A stretch of 64,000 nt of DNA from Paraconiothyrium sp. Pb-2020. Its lineage: Eukaryota; Ascomycota; Dothideomycetes; Pleosporales; Didymosphaeriaceae. Position numbers and translations under genes: made by a program. The notes beneath the pieces are model-generated. The model saw only the letters and a program-made list of their open reading frames with translations. It was not told where the DNA came from and did not search any database. Of the stretch, positions 44,127 to 56,231 are shown piece after piece. The number at the start of each line of letters is the position of its first letter. Positions within the stretch are counted from its first letter, which is position 1. The DNA lies in contig JAJUBI010000001.1 of the NCBI GenBank assembly GCA_022419385.1, forward strand, positions 2,604,001 to 2,668,000. Direction: 5' to 3'.

Positions 44127-45431
44127 ATGCTTCACGCTATCTCTTTAGTCGGCTTGTTGACCAGTGTGGCATTAGCCGCATCGGTACCAAACCACTCCCT
44201 CTTCTCCCGCAGGGTAGACACCCTTAGCAAACGCGCAAGTTGCACACCTACTTCCGCGGGCAGCGCATCGACCGATGACGTCCCCGCCATCGAAGCAGCC
44301 TTCAAATCCTGCGGCTCCGGCGGCACGATCATCATTCCCGCTGGGAAAACCTATATGATCCGCAGCACGCTCGACTTTACCGGCTGCGCAAACTGCGATC
44401 TCCAAGTCGAAGGTACCTTGAAAGCTTCAGACGATACGACTTTCTGGAACGGCGTCAATGCAATTATTTCTGTCAGCGGAGTTACGGGCGCGAAGATCCG
44501 CAGCTTGACAGGCACTGGTGTCATTGATGGAAATGGACAGGCGAGTTATGATAAGTTTGCGAGCGATTCGAGTTACAAGAGACCGAAGTTGTTAAACATA
44601 GGGGGAAAGTCGACAAATATCGCAATTTCGAACCTGCGCTTCAAAAACCCACCGTGTAAGTTCCTCTTTGTCTGCGATGATTCGATTACATACAATCTAT
44701 GTATGCTAATATGAGAATTAGCGTTCTTTATAACCAACAACGGAGATAGTTCGCATGTCTCTTACGACAGCCTCTATCTCACCGCAGAATCCAAGTCCAG
44801 CAACCCAGCCAAAAACACTGACGGCATCGACGTCGGCCCCGCGACATACACGACTCTCAAGAACATCACTATTTCCAACACGGACGACTGCGTAGCCTTC
44901 AAGCCTGGTGCGGACTACGTCACCATCGACACAATCCACTGCAAAGGCTCGCACGGCCTCTCTGTCGGTTCGCTCGGCGGTAGCGCAGGGAAGACCGATA
45001 CAGTGTCCAACATTTACGTGACTAATGCTATCATGGAAGGCGCGACGAAAGCCGTGGGTATCAAAGTCTATCCAGGAGGGTCTTCGCACGGCAGTGCCGT
45101 TGTGAAGAACGTCACATACGACGGTGTGACTGTTACCTCGAGCGATTATGCGGCGCAGATCCAGTCGTGCTATAACGAAGACGCGTCATACTGTTCTTCG
45201 AATCCCTCGACTGCACAGATCACAGACGTGTACTTCAAGAACTTCAAGGGGACTACGAGCTCCAAGTACGCGCCTACGGTTGCGAACATCAACTGTCCTG
45301 CTGGAGGCACGTGCAATGTTTATTTCTCGGGTTGGTCGGTGAAGGCGGCAAGTGGGACGGCCAAGTATCTGTGTGCGAATATTGATGATGCGAATCCGGG
45401 TATTACATGTAGCTCTGGGGCCTCGGGTTAA
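44127..45431 (+). CDS. GH28 glycoside hydrolase (exopolygalacturonase/xylogalacturonan hydrolase type)
   Basis: Two exons (44127..44655, 44722..45431) give 412 aa. A signal peptide (MLHAISLVGLLTSVALAAS) is followed by a short propeptide with a KR processing site. The right-handed beta-helix has the GH28 motifs NTDG (208-211), DD (231-232) in NTDDCVAFKPG, and GSHG (252-255) in GSHGLSVGSLGG. The usual RIK substrate-binding motif reads GIK (289-291), which I associate with exo-acting or xylogalacturonan-hydrolysing members rather than endopolygalacturonases. The C-terminus has several Cys residues, probably in disulfides. Secreted; hydrolyses the galacturonan backbone. Divergent from a pectinesterase that would act upstream by removing methyl groups. 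Confidence 0.93.
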
Positions 45432-45937
45432 AGAAGGTGCTTTTGCTTAAAAGAAAGAATTTTGATTCGCTCTCATGAGGACTCGATCTACGTGTGCGTT
45501 TGTTGCGCAATGTTCATCGCACACGGCCGCTGTAGCCAATTCCCTTGAAGGGGGGATATTCGTAGACCAGTGGCGGATATATTCCCAGAGCGCCGACGCA
45601 TTGCTCTTCTTCCATAAATGTTTTGGTCACTCATACCTATGACTACCTACTAATATTCAAAAAATACACATTCGTTACGCAGATCTGCGAGAACGCTAAT
45701 GGAGCCTACTAGCTCCCAAGTAAAACCAGATGACGCTTCCTTCTGCTCAGAGAGCGAGAGGTAGGAGGAGCATGATCGATGAAGGAGGAAGAATTTCTCT
45801 CAATCACTGTCTATTTCCTTAATCGTGTAGAACACTTTCGGATTGTCGGGCTTAGTGTGATAGATCGTGCGTACTTGTCGAAGCGCAGGAAGTGACAAAC
45901 AATGGAAGATATGCCTCTCCCCATCAAATTCATACCA
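45432..45937. other. convergent 3' region
   Basis: 506 bp between the GH28 stop and the HET-gene stop. Nothing supported. Confidence 0.4.
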
Positions 45938-47236
45938 CTAGCAATTGATGGTGTCGCCCTGGCGCTTGAAGGGCGAAGACTCGGACGATGAAGTGGTCTC
46001 CAACCCCAAGCTTTCTATAGGCATGTGTAGTCTCGCATAACACACATCGAACTGAGGTTCGTCCAGGGGTGGCCCATATCCAAGCCGTCTGGCATCGCTA
46101 TACCTCAAGACCGTCCTGAAGAGGTTCACCCAACCGTTATGTTGAACATGACTTAGTCCAAATTCCGCACCTAATATCGTTAGAATTTCGGTGCGAGAAT
46201 CGTGTGGGGTTCCGATAGCGCGAGGTAGGCGCGATACCATTTTGAGGACATCGATGAGGACCTCATACACCGACTTCTTGTAATCGACCTCGATTCGAAA
46301 GTCTTCGGCCACAAGACCCAGGAGGCCGTAGACTTTGTCTCTCGGATCACTGCAATCATTTCGACAAAAGGGCAAGACCGAGCTGCTTGCGTCTTGTACC
46401 AGGTAATCTCCACGTTTTCTTCGAGCGAAGCTGAGAGCTCCTATAAGAATAGCTCGCGACTCCCCGCGGTCTTCATCTAGTTGGGATACGATTCCCGGGA
46501 GACCGGGAACGAAAACGACATGGCCTTGTAAGTTATACCAGGGAAGCCACACACCTCCTTCCAACAGGATCTGTACTTCTTTAGCTAGCACTATCTCCTG
46601 GATGATCCACAGTCGGGAAAAATATGTGTGGTTTATGATTTGCCGCGTGAAATTTCTGAGAGTCTCGCGTGCGAAGGGGGAAACAGGATCGGACATCAAT
46701 TCCTGGAAGCGAAGCGGTAATACGAGTTGGCCTTCGTCATGTAACCATATAATTGTACTCTCAGCTCTTGAAAAGATCTGTGACATAACGTTGACTTGGC
46801 GATTGCGCTCGAGGGTATTAGCTTGGTCAATACAAAGCTGATCGATCCAAAAGTGAACCGTCCCGTTGCCGTGTTTGACGGGCCTTTTGCTGTTGTGAGC
46901 TCTTGGTTGACCAATGGAATATCCACCGCGACAGAGTTCTTTACAGAACCTGAATAGATTATCCCTAATGCTCAGATAACCATTGTTGACTGAGATAGTA
47001 TGGACCGGTAACGGCGAGCCCCAAGTATATGACAGAGCGTGGTATTCCGGGGCACAGTCGAGGTCAAAGATGTAGATATCGCACGACGGCTCATGTGTGT
47101 CGTCATTCGTTGGTTGTCTAAATCTCAGAAGCCGTACTTGTGTCTTCGAGTGATCCAATGGCTCGTATCGGTAAGATTTCTGGTCTCGATTTGTTTTCAA
47201 CGGAGCCACAGCCTCGTCATCGGAAGCGGCATCCAT
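45938..47236 (-). CDS. HET-domain protein (heterokaryon incompatibility family)
   Basis: Single-exon gene of 432 aa. The HET domain (PF06985) is clear: YHALSYTWGSP at residues 65-75, then FWIDQLCIDQANTLERNRQVNVMSQIF near 129-155, and an IIWL strand. A second part with DPRDKVYGLLGL near 300 is the usual end of the domain region. No NACHT, ankyrin, WD40 or patatin partner is fused, so this is a stand-alone HET protein, the commonest form. Some family members trigger cell death on fusion of unlike hyphae; most have no tested role. Pezizomycotina genomes carry dozens of copies. Confidence 0.92.
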   Translation of the reverse strand: MDAASDDEAVAPLKTNRDQKSYRYEPLDHSKTQVRLLRFRQPTNDDTHEPSCDIYIFDLDCAPEYHALSYTWGSPLPVHTISVNNGYLSIRDNLFRFCKELCRGGYSIGQPRAHNSKRPVKHGNGTVHFWIDQLCIDQANTLERNRQVNVMSQIFSRAESTIIWLHDEGQLVLPLRFQELMSDPVSPFARETLRNFTRQIINHTYFSRLWIIQEIVLAKEVQILLEGGVWLPWYNLQGHVVFVPGLPGIVSQLDEDRGESRAILIGALSFARRKRGDYLVQDASSSVLPFCRNDCSDPRDKVYGLLGLVAEDFRIEVDYKKSVYEVLIDVLKMVSRLPRAIGTPHDSRTEILTILGAEFGLSHVQHNGWVNLFRTVLRYSDARRLGYGPPLDEPQFDVCYARLHMPIESLGLETTSSSESSPFKRQGDTINC

Positions 47237-47557
47237 CGAGAAAAGTGTACAAATGAAGCAGCAATGCGTGTAAAATTGAGTTGCAGGTGGCCTGCTCCAC
47301 AGAGAGGTATCTGACCATTAAAAGCATTTGGTACGTGTTGCAAGTCTCCCAGCCTAGGAGCAGGTAGCTGCGTGGAGTGGGTCTGTTTGGGCAGTCGCAA
47401 CGCTCCCCCTCACTCGTGTGACTTTGTGCCTCAGGCTATGGTTCTCCTACCAAACCACGAAGAAGGTCACACTCGCACAGAAATCTCATTCACCTCACTA
47501 TGGCCCATGATATATGTCTATAAGCCCTTTCAACTCTGCTCATTACCTGTATCCGCC
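47237..47557. other. intergenic between HET gene and HEATR5-like gene
   Basis: 321 bp with the HET gene promoter and the 3' end of the HEATR5-like gene, both on the minus strand. Confidence 0.4.
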
Positions 47558-50500
47558 CTACCCAAAATTCATCTTCAATGCAATACTCGGCTCCCCGCTC
47601 TCCTCCCTCACCTCCCTCTTCTGCCCCTGTCCACTCTGCAGCACCCTCTGCAAGAACTCTCTCTCTTCGGTCCCCAACGCACCTACAACGTCCCTAAAAC
47701 TAGCTTGATCCGCGCCCGCGAGTTCAAGCAGCCTTCCTGCCGTTTCCGCACTAGCTTTGGGCTCTTTCTTCACTCTAGCGAGCAATGCAGGGATGATGAG
47801 TTTGGAGGCGACTACACGCTGCGAGGGTGATGGCAGGGTAGATATAAATGCCACGAGGGTCTGCGCAAGGGTGGAGCGGGACTCGTCTAGCCCTTCAAGG
47901 TCGGATGGGTTGACTAGGAATGTGAGAACCTGAGGAAGGACCTGGGCTGCGATGGATGTCTCGACGGGCGTTTTCTTCGGTAAGAGTAGCAGGGAACGAC
48001 AACACCCTGCGGCAACTTTACTCGTCATTCTGTTGCCCAGACAGTCGAAAAGTTCTTCGATGAAGCGCTTGATTAGCGGATCATCGGCTGTGAACGCCGA
48101 AGCTGCTGAGCTGAGCAGTATGGTCGTGGTAAGTATTGTATTCTTCTCACAGGCTAGGGCTTCATCGAAGTCCCGGTTTTGGGCGCGCTTGAGCGTCTGT
48201 AGGAAGCGCACGAGCGTTGCGCGAAGCTGCGTGCTAGTGTCTGAGCCGGGATCCGCAACTTGTGATATGCTTGTGACGAAGCGTTTGAGAATGGGGAGAG
48301 CCTGCGGGATGACTGTGGCCTGACAGGAGCCGGTGCCGAGTATTGTGGCGAAAATGTGGAGTATGCAGGCGTGTAGATCTGTCTTTATGATGGAGGGGAA
48401 GACGCGAGCTGCATCGACGAGGGCAGAGAGGGCCGTAGTGAGGAGGGCGACCGCTTCTTCGTTGAGACTGTGACGGACTTGGAACCAATTAGCAGGTTTA
48501 GTGGCATGAATCTGGAATATAAGCGTACCGCCGCTCTTGCCATCGTCAAGGCTGGGGACGAGGCCGGTCAGGACAAGCACCATAATCCTGGTGAGTTCGA
48601 ACAATTGCTCAATATCATCAGACAGATGCTCGTCGCCATCAAGAGCACTGCTAATCAATTAGCATGTCACCAACTTGACGAAGCATGAAGAACGTACCTA
48701 TGAGCTCTCTTCGCCGACGGGTGGCCCAGACAGAGGTTTCTCGCTATCTCCACGATCACAGTTTGCACTTGTAACCCTTCCGTGAGGACTAAACGGTCAA
48801 GCATGTCCATCGTTTCCGAGAACACTACCTCTTGGTATATAGCATGGCCGGAGACTGATGGACGGAGGATCTTCTTCAATGCCTGAAGAATCTCTAATAT
48901 CTGCTCTTTAGAGGCTTGTAGATCTCCTGGGCGGCCAGCTAGTGCCTCGAACGCTAGTCCGAAGAGCACGAAGAAGAATGCTACGGGCTCATCGCGATAG
49001 TTGATGTGATCAGGGTTCTTGCTGGGCGTCGACGTCTGTTCGTCAAACTCGGTTTTACCATCTAGTGCGTCAAACACGAACTCGCTGTCTTCGTCGATTA
49101 GACTTGCGATCGCATCGACGAGGTTGAGCCATGACTCTTGGTAGAACTGTGACCGTGAGATTGCGAACATAGAGATGGCTGAGTCTCCTACCTTGAGCAG
49201 TGTTTCTCTGTTCAGAGCAGCATAAATTGTATCCAAGCTACCAGACAGTGATGCGGAGCCCATCGACGAGATGTCGGGTTCAAATCTCAGACGAGCGTAC
49301 TCCCGGAGCGAGGCGAGCCAAAGCGGCGTCAAGCGAGCGATGTGAGGCCGGAGAACGTCGACTAGGTACTTCTGTTCTGCGCTGGCAATCTGAAGCTCCG
49401 CCCATGCGGAAAACACCGACATCTTGACCAAAACTGCTGCGTTCGAGCTGAGGCCTTTGAGATCACCAATAGCGGCGGCTTCGGATTCACCTTGAGAGTG
49501 TCAGATGTTTATATGTACGCTTGAGTAGATGAACTTACTGGAGAAATTCTCAAGCGCAGAAACAAGGAGTTTCAGTATACGTCCCATACGATCGACATCT
49601 GTCACGATACCCGTGGCAATGAAGGTTGCGCACACATTGATAGCTTCTGCTGCAAGTTCGGGCGATGAGTCCGCCGCAAAAGCGGGTGTCAATGCAGATC
49701 CTATCTGTGCTTGATACTGCTCGAGTAGAGTTGCCTCTGGAAAATCTGGATCTGGCGTTTTACCAAATAGCTGTAGAACCTGTGTCAGCGCTTCTCTGAA
49801 ACACAGGGGAGCGATAATACCTTAAGGACTTGGTCAATAATCTTCAACCCACGTATTCGCAGCTGCACAACCCCCGCGGTAGATGCCGAGAATGCAATGC
49901 GAACGACATCTGCAATTCGCTTCTGCAGTGCCAACACACAGGGTGCCTCTTCTCGGAACGCCGCCTCTTTGCTCACCATAGCCAAAAGCTCGCTCAAGCA
50001 GTCCATACCGAACGTCCGGACCTGCCACTTCAGCAACTCCTGGCTACTCTGTGTAGCGGTCCCATCTTCACCAGGTGCATTAGCTGCGGCAGCAAAGCCA
50101 GCGACTTCTTCATCTTGCAAGTCAGTTTGGCCGCCTTTCGGTTTAGTATCCACTTTCTCTTCTGCTTCAGTCACTCTCTTCGTTTTGGTCAGCACGGAGT
50201 GGCATCTTTGAACCCAAGTAGCCGTGTCGGTAAGTCCGGTCTGGTGCAGCCAATTACGGATGATGTTTCGCACGACCTCGTGTTCAGGATCTTTATCAAG
50301 AACATGCCAGAGTTGATCCTCAAGCCCTGGGTTGCCCGAGCGTATGACCTCTTCCGTATCTCTTCGCATCAGGTTGTGTAAACCATCAATGGCCATATCG
50401 CGGATCTGTGTGGCATTACTTTCGACAGCCTGTTGCAGCTGTCCGATATACAGAGAAAACTCAATATGACCCGGTGCGTATAGGGAAAGGTGCTCCTGGC

Positions 50501-53500
50501 ATTTCAGACTCTCGATAGTGATGAGTACATCGGACTCAGCCTTGAAGAGGCCAATCAGCGTCATCACCATGTCTCGCGCTTTAGACATGTCTTGGAGGTC
50601 GGGACCAAGAACATTGATGGTGCTGTCTATACAGCGCGCGATGACGGCTGGAGTTGGCAGATCCAGCTCGAGGTTTGAGTTGGCGAGATTGGCCGACTCG
50701 GCATTGTGCGTGTCCGAGCCATACAGTTGTGCGAGCATACCGAGCGTGCTGGTAACGTAGCTGGAGAAAGTAAGACCCGCAGAGTCGGCAACCTTGGACA
50801 AACTTTCTAAAGCCCAAAAGTGTACGACGGGATGGGGATCGTTTCCAAGCGACATTAGTATCCCGAGGATATTTTTCAGATGGTATCCAGCAGCCATGCC
50901 TCCAAGTTGAGAATGTATGCAGCCCAGTGCAACCGCATACCCAGATCGCGCGTTTGGTTCGCGATTTGCTACGATCTGGTCTACCAAGTATTTGACCTCA
51001 GTCGTGGTAAGGGCGTTACCAGAACTATTGCATAAGCGGCCCAGAGCCTCTCCTGCAACGTTGCGTACGTAAGGGTCGGGTAGAACGATGAACAACTGCC
51101 ATTATTAGCGGAGAATGCAGAACAAACTCTGTCACTTACGTGCAAAAGCTCCTGAATGACCTTCTCGACAGCTGAACCCTTTAGATCGCCAGAAGCGGAC
51201 CGTGTCTCCTTTACAGCTACCTTCAAAGCTCCGAGAAGGGCATATGCGATGTTTACCATCATGGCGGACTTTCGATGTACATCTCTTTGTAAGCTGCCAG
51301 CCGATAGAAACGATGTTATCTGTTCGAGAATACTTTCTTGAATTTTGGGGGTTTGGAGAGGGAGACAAATCGCAAAGAGCTGCAATGCAGAGTTGACTAC
51401 TTCAGTGGCCGGCGGGTTAGGCAAGTTGAAGGGGTCGTTGACTTTTCGAATGTATAAGGATATTGAGTCATGCTCCCGAGCACTGCAGATCGGCGAAAGA
51501 AGCTGTCACACTATCAGAGAATGTTCGATTAAGGCGAGCTCTGCAACACGTACCGTGCGATCAATCATAGCTTCAGGGCCGTGTCTTGTAACCCAGTGAT
51601 GCTGATTTTCGGAATCATGCTCGCCTGGTAGGGGCTCGATATCGAAACCTTTCACTAATCCGGTCACACCAAAACCATAGTTGTCTGCAACGTCCCATAT
51701 GCTCTCAAAACTGCCGGCAGAGCTCGCAATAGCAATACCTAAAGAGCTCGGCGTGTAGTGATCTGGATCGGCGAAGGCCGCAACCGCGAAGGGAAGCAGG
51801 TTCGTATGAAGGAGGACTTCACTGCTGCCGGCAGGACTCAGGTCAACCAGCTTTGTATAACATTGCAAGACTCTTCTCCGTACCATGAGATCGAAGTCGT
51901 GTAGCTGAAGGACAGGTGACAGTCGTTCCGAGACAATATCGGTGGTCTTCTTGCTGGGTAGTGTGTTCAAAAACATTGTCGTGTTATGCAGCATCGCTGC
52001 TAGCCTCTTTGTCACATCCAAGGTAAGTAGTCTGCTGTTGAATTCTAGAAATGTCAATACTGAGCCGAGCGCGCACTCGCGGATGTGAGCCAGGAAGCTC
52101 AGCTCCAGCACGTTTCGCTGTACCATATTGTCTTTGTTCAGCGGTTTTGGTAGCGCGTTCTTCCAGAGTAGCAAGAGTTGTGATAAGTGGATCTTGACGA
52201 AGTTGGGGCCCAACGTCATCAACCCGCCTATTAATATCCACGCAACCTGAATCTGAGTAGCCGATATGCGCAGGTCGGAGTTGCTACTCGACTTCAGCAG
52301 GGATGTAGCTTGTGACAATACTCGCGAGTTGACGTCGACGGATCCATGGAGCGGCTGCGATGTAGATGTACTCAGTACAGCGGAGAGTCCATTTGCGAGA
52401 CCAACGCATCTCCTAGGTGTTTGTCGAGGACTTCCCAACAGCCCAAGCTCCCTGTTGACGCTGTTCATACAAATAGTGACGGAAGGTAGTAATTGCAGCG
52501 GACATGCCAAAACGAATGAACGTAAGCAAGACGATGCATACACCTGGACCGTGTAACTATGATGCTGCAGCACCTGAAGTAGCGCATCACGACATGCATC
52601 GGCAATGACGTTGGTTGCTGAGCCAAGACTATCAAACAACGAAGAGAGTGTGCTGAGGGCGCCTATCAACGTCTGTTTGGAGGGTTCGGGCCTTTCCTTT
52701 AGCACTTGGGGGTAATCCTTGAGAATATCATTAACGAGGAAGCGCGCGGCGTTCAATTGGCCTGACTCGCCCAACATTTCGCGGCCAACGACAGTCTCAA
52801 GAACGACGGCGACATATCTTCTAGTGCTGAGCGTGCGATACCGGTTCTGAACGATGGTCGGACTGCTGAGAATATCGAGGAAGAAGTGGCGCGCGATGTC
52901 CGCGTACTTTGTCTCGACCACGTGCTCGCCCAATCCTCGCAAGGACTTCAAGTAGCAATGTATAACGCCAGCTCTTGCTCTGCTGCTTGTCGCTGGTCGA
53001 CAATACTGAGTTGACAATTGCTTGAGGAGGGCCGGTACAGTGAATGACAACCTAGCGGCGTTCTTCTTCGGTGCTGGTGAATCTGGACGCTCGATGATAT
53101 CCTCATCCCCATCGATATCAGTTGGTTTCTTGCTCTTCTTCTTCATGGTTTTGGATCGCACCAGACTGGTCTCTAATGGTGCCGTCTCCGAATAGTTCTT
53201 TACCAATGACGCACTGATGCAGGATGCCGCCGCATGTCTTACAGACGCCGATGCGCTATCGATGGTCTTCCAGATGGCATTCTGCAGCTTATCAAAATCC
53301 GTGGAATTATCGAAGAAGGGAGTGTGCCGAATTAGCTGTTCCAGAAGGTAGCAAGCGCTCGTCTGCACAAACGCAGATTTATCGCCAGCAGACAAGCTAC
53401 GGCCCTGCTTCCATGCATCTCTCGCAATGGGTTCTTCGGCATGACGTCCCACTCCCTTGAACACCTTCCCCGCTGCCTTCAACACCGTCGCTCTTAATCC

Positions 53501-54001
53501 AGTGTGATTTTGGGCAACCTTTACGAGACGCAACAACGATCCTACTGCTCCAGGGTGCAGTCCTATCGCGCTATCTCCTGCAGCCTCGAATACAGCGCCC
53601 AGGCAGTAGGCTGCCGCATGCTTTGCCCTGATGTCCTTCTCCGTCTTTCCGGTACCATTGAGTATGCTCACTAGCTCATTGATGGACTCAAACAGCAGCT
53701 TCCTATCTCCTTTGTCGAATATGCCATGAAACGCTCTTCCAAGATTCTCACGTATAACTCGAGTGGGGGGCGGCGAAGCGAGATTGATGATCTGGAACAG
53801 CTCTTTCTTTATGTATATCTGGTGCGCAGATGCACCGTCGGCGTCGAGCGAGGCGACATGGCGCGCAAGATCGGACGAAAAGGTCAGGAGGTAGAGCTCT
53901 TGCTGCTCTGAGGGAAGCGCATGTAGCTTCTTGATGTCAAGCTCTGGGTTCGACGACGTGGCCCCGTTAGTGGGTGCGGGCTCGGCCTCTTGCGTCGCCA
54001 T
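47558..54001 (-). CDS. HEATR5/Laa1-like HEAT-repeat protein
   Basis: Six exons (51554..54001, 51140..51502, 49821..51095, 49539..49779, 48698..49490, 47558..48650; minus strand) give 2070 aa, very close to the size of animal HEATR5B and yeast Laa1. All junction phases agree. The protein is built of HEAT-type helical repeats throughout. Conserved blocks include RVIRENLGRAFHGIFDKGD, AAAYCLGAVFEAAGDSAIGL, EHDSISLYIRKV, EVVNSALQLFAICLPLQTPKIQE, LPDPYVRNVAGEALGRLC and VIKTDLHACILHIFATILGTG. Laa1/HEATR5 associates with the AP-1 clathrin adaptor and promotes trafficking between trans-Golgi and endosomes. The first splice (51-nt intron, GTACGT to GACAG) was chosen because alternatives hit a stop. Divergent from the YebC gene, with only 215 bp between starts. 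Confidence 0.92.
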
Positions 54002-54216
54002 GATGCTGGAAGCGCCCTGAGGCTATCGAGAAGGAACTCAGGTGGATGCTACGTATGCGACGGGCATGGCGTGTGGGCGCGTGTCAGTTCGCGGGGCTTG
54101 CGGTGTGCGGAGTTCAAGCGGAGGTGCCCTTTAGACCCCCGACCTCGCCAAGGGCAAATGTCATCAGAAATTCGCAGAGACCCAGCCAGTGCAATATTAA
54201 CTATTCTTTGACGCCA

Positions 54217-55179
54217 ATGTCCGCTCCTTTCAGAAGGCTAGTTAGCCCGTCACTGTCGCTTGATGCTTTTGCGCAATGCGCCTGCCGTCGGGCACCTGAA
54301 TTCGCTCGCTTTGAGCAGGCGCGGTGCTTCAGTAGCTCACCCGCTGCGTTTTCAGGCCATTCGTACGTTGCTCACACGCATGCAATTGGCATTTGACTAA
54401 TACATTGAAGTAAATGGGCGACGATAAAGCATGATAAAGCCAAGGCTGATGCCGGGAAGAGCAAGCAGCGTGCTCTCCTAACCAACGACATCACGAACGC
54501 CGTGAAGAACAATGGACCCGACCCCAATATGAACCCGCGCCTCGCCCTCGCCCTGACGACCGCGAAGAAAAGCCAAGTTCCTAAGGCTTCCATCGAAGCA
54601 GCGATAGCCCGGGGCCAAGGTCTCTCCGCGACAGGTGCTGCGCTCGAGTCCATCATGCTCGAGGCCATGCTGCCTGCATCTGTCGCAGCGGTCATCGAGG
54701 CGCAGACAGACAACAAGTTGCGCACACTGGCAGACTTGCGATTGATTATCAAGGAGGCAGGGGGCACCGTCTCGACCGTAGGATACATGTTTGAGAAGAA
54801 GGGTAGAATAATATTGCACCAGAAGGAAGGTGTGGGTGCCGATGAGGTTCTAGAGGCTGCAATTGAAGCCGGCGCAGAGGATGTTCAGGAATTGGACGAC
54901 GGTCGAGTATTGCTCTTCACGGACCCCGCTACAACCAAGACAATTGCTCAGACAGTCGCCAAGTCAATGGATATGGAAGTCGCGGAGGCGGAGATCGTAT
55001 ATGATCCTAATGAAGATACGATGGTGCCGCTTGACGATGCGGAAGCGGCAGCGCGGCTAGGGGAGTTTGTGGACAAGATACATGAGGTGCAGGGTATCCA
55101 GGGCGTGTACTTGAACTGGGCCAAAGGTTCGATAGATGAGGGCTTGTGGGAAAAACTGGCGAGCAAAACTGCCATATGA
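54217..55179 (+). CDS. YebC/TACO1 family mitochondrial protein
   Basis: Two exons (54217..54362, 54411..55179) give 304 aa. The first exon encodes an Arg/Ser-rich mitochondrial presequence. The 48-nt intron (GTACGT, TTGACTAA branch, GAAG end) joins SGHS to KWATIKHDKAKADAGKSK, the family's invariant start. Later marks are NGPDPNMNPRLALALTTAKKSQVPK, EAMLPASVAAVIEAQTDNK, ELDDGRVLLFTDP, and WAKGSIDEG-like end. Animal TACO1 helps translation of COX1 in mitochondria; bacterial YebC acts on ribosomes stalled at proline stretches or as regulator. The mitochondrial role here is inferred from the presequence. It converges with PET100, also a cytochrome-oxidase-related gene. Confidence 0.92.
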
Positions 55180-55397
55180 TGCCGGGAAGTAGGCTTCCGC
55201 GATATGACACGCCTTCCTGTCCATATAGATGTACATATGCTGTACAATACTGTACAAAATCCACCAACATTCTCACCCAAAACGCCTCCCATGCTCAGCT
55301 ATAATATCTTGCTCATCTCAGATATGTTCCTTCCTCGACCTTGCACGTCCGCATTCTGTCGCGCATCCCGACCCTGTCCTTCGCTCTTTCTCTCCAA

Positions 55398-55721
55398 TCA
55401 GATATTCCGTCCCTCCCTCAACGCCTCCTCCATCTCTCTTCGCTCTCTGAGCTTCTTCATCTCCGCATTCCTCGCCTTCAACCGCTCCAGCTCCGCCTTG
55501 ATGTCCTCCCGATCATACGGTATGCGATGTGTCTGCTCGGGCTTGGGCCAGAAGTCCGGAACTGAGAATTTGCCGTCCAGGTTCGTTCCGAAGTAGTACA
55601 TGATGCCGATTGGGAACATGATGTACATGCCGAACTACGAGCGTAAGCTACGGAAGGGAAGAGCGGAAAGGGGCGGAGGAAGGGTATGTACTTTGAAGAC
55701 TTCGAGATTGGGCCCTGCCAT
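55398..55721 (-). CDS. pet100: PET100 cytochrome c oxidase assembly protein
   Basis: Two exons (55692..55721, 55398..55634; minus strand) give 88 aa, a usual size. The ten-codon first exon encodes MAGPNLEVFK. Exon 2 begins FGMYIMFPIGIMYYFGTNLD, the membrane segment typical of Pet100, then FSVPDFWP and a charged coiled-coil-like tail rich in Glu, Arg and Lys. Pet100 is an inner-membrane chaperone that supports assembly of complex IV around Cox7/Cox8/Cox9 subunits. The first exon is easy to miss because it is only 30 nt. Confidence 0.9.
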
Positions 55722-56231
55722 TTTGAAGAAGTCCGGGGTTTGTGGTGGACGTTAGCTGCTTGAGGGCGGCGGACGTTGGTGGTGCGAGAGGTGAGGTGAG
55801 TTTGCGATGGAGATGATACGGAGATGGTTCGAACATAACTCGCTATATTACCATCCTCTGATCCTTATCGATAAGGTCTCTATGCACATTAGACCGGCGG
55901 CATCCTTTGGGTTGAGCTCCACGTGCCCGATCTCCAGATTCAAGTTCGCCAGTATCTATCTACAGAACTCCGAGCATCGAAGGTACAGGACGATGGCATA
56001 CCGTATTAAGCATACTTTACCAACACCATGATTACTGACCTCCCTTCCATTGACCAATCACCAGCATCATACCTCCGCACCCACTCCATCCTACCTCGGC
56101 TCCTGGACGACTCTCAAGCCGGGTGTCATCAAGCGGCGCGGTTCCCCAGATTTCCCCACGCTCATCGTGCATTTGCATCAACACTCATTTTCACTTTCCA
56201 CCCTGCTAAACTCACATAGACCTGTATCATC
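55722..56231. promoter_or_regulatory. divergent intergenic region PET100/enoyl-CoA isomerase
   Basis: 510 bp with both promoters; the segment before 56232 is C/T-rich. No clear TATA box. Confidence 0.4.
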
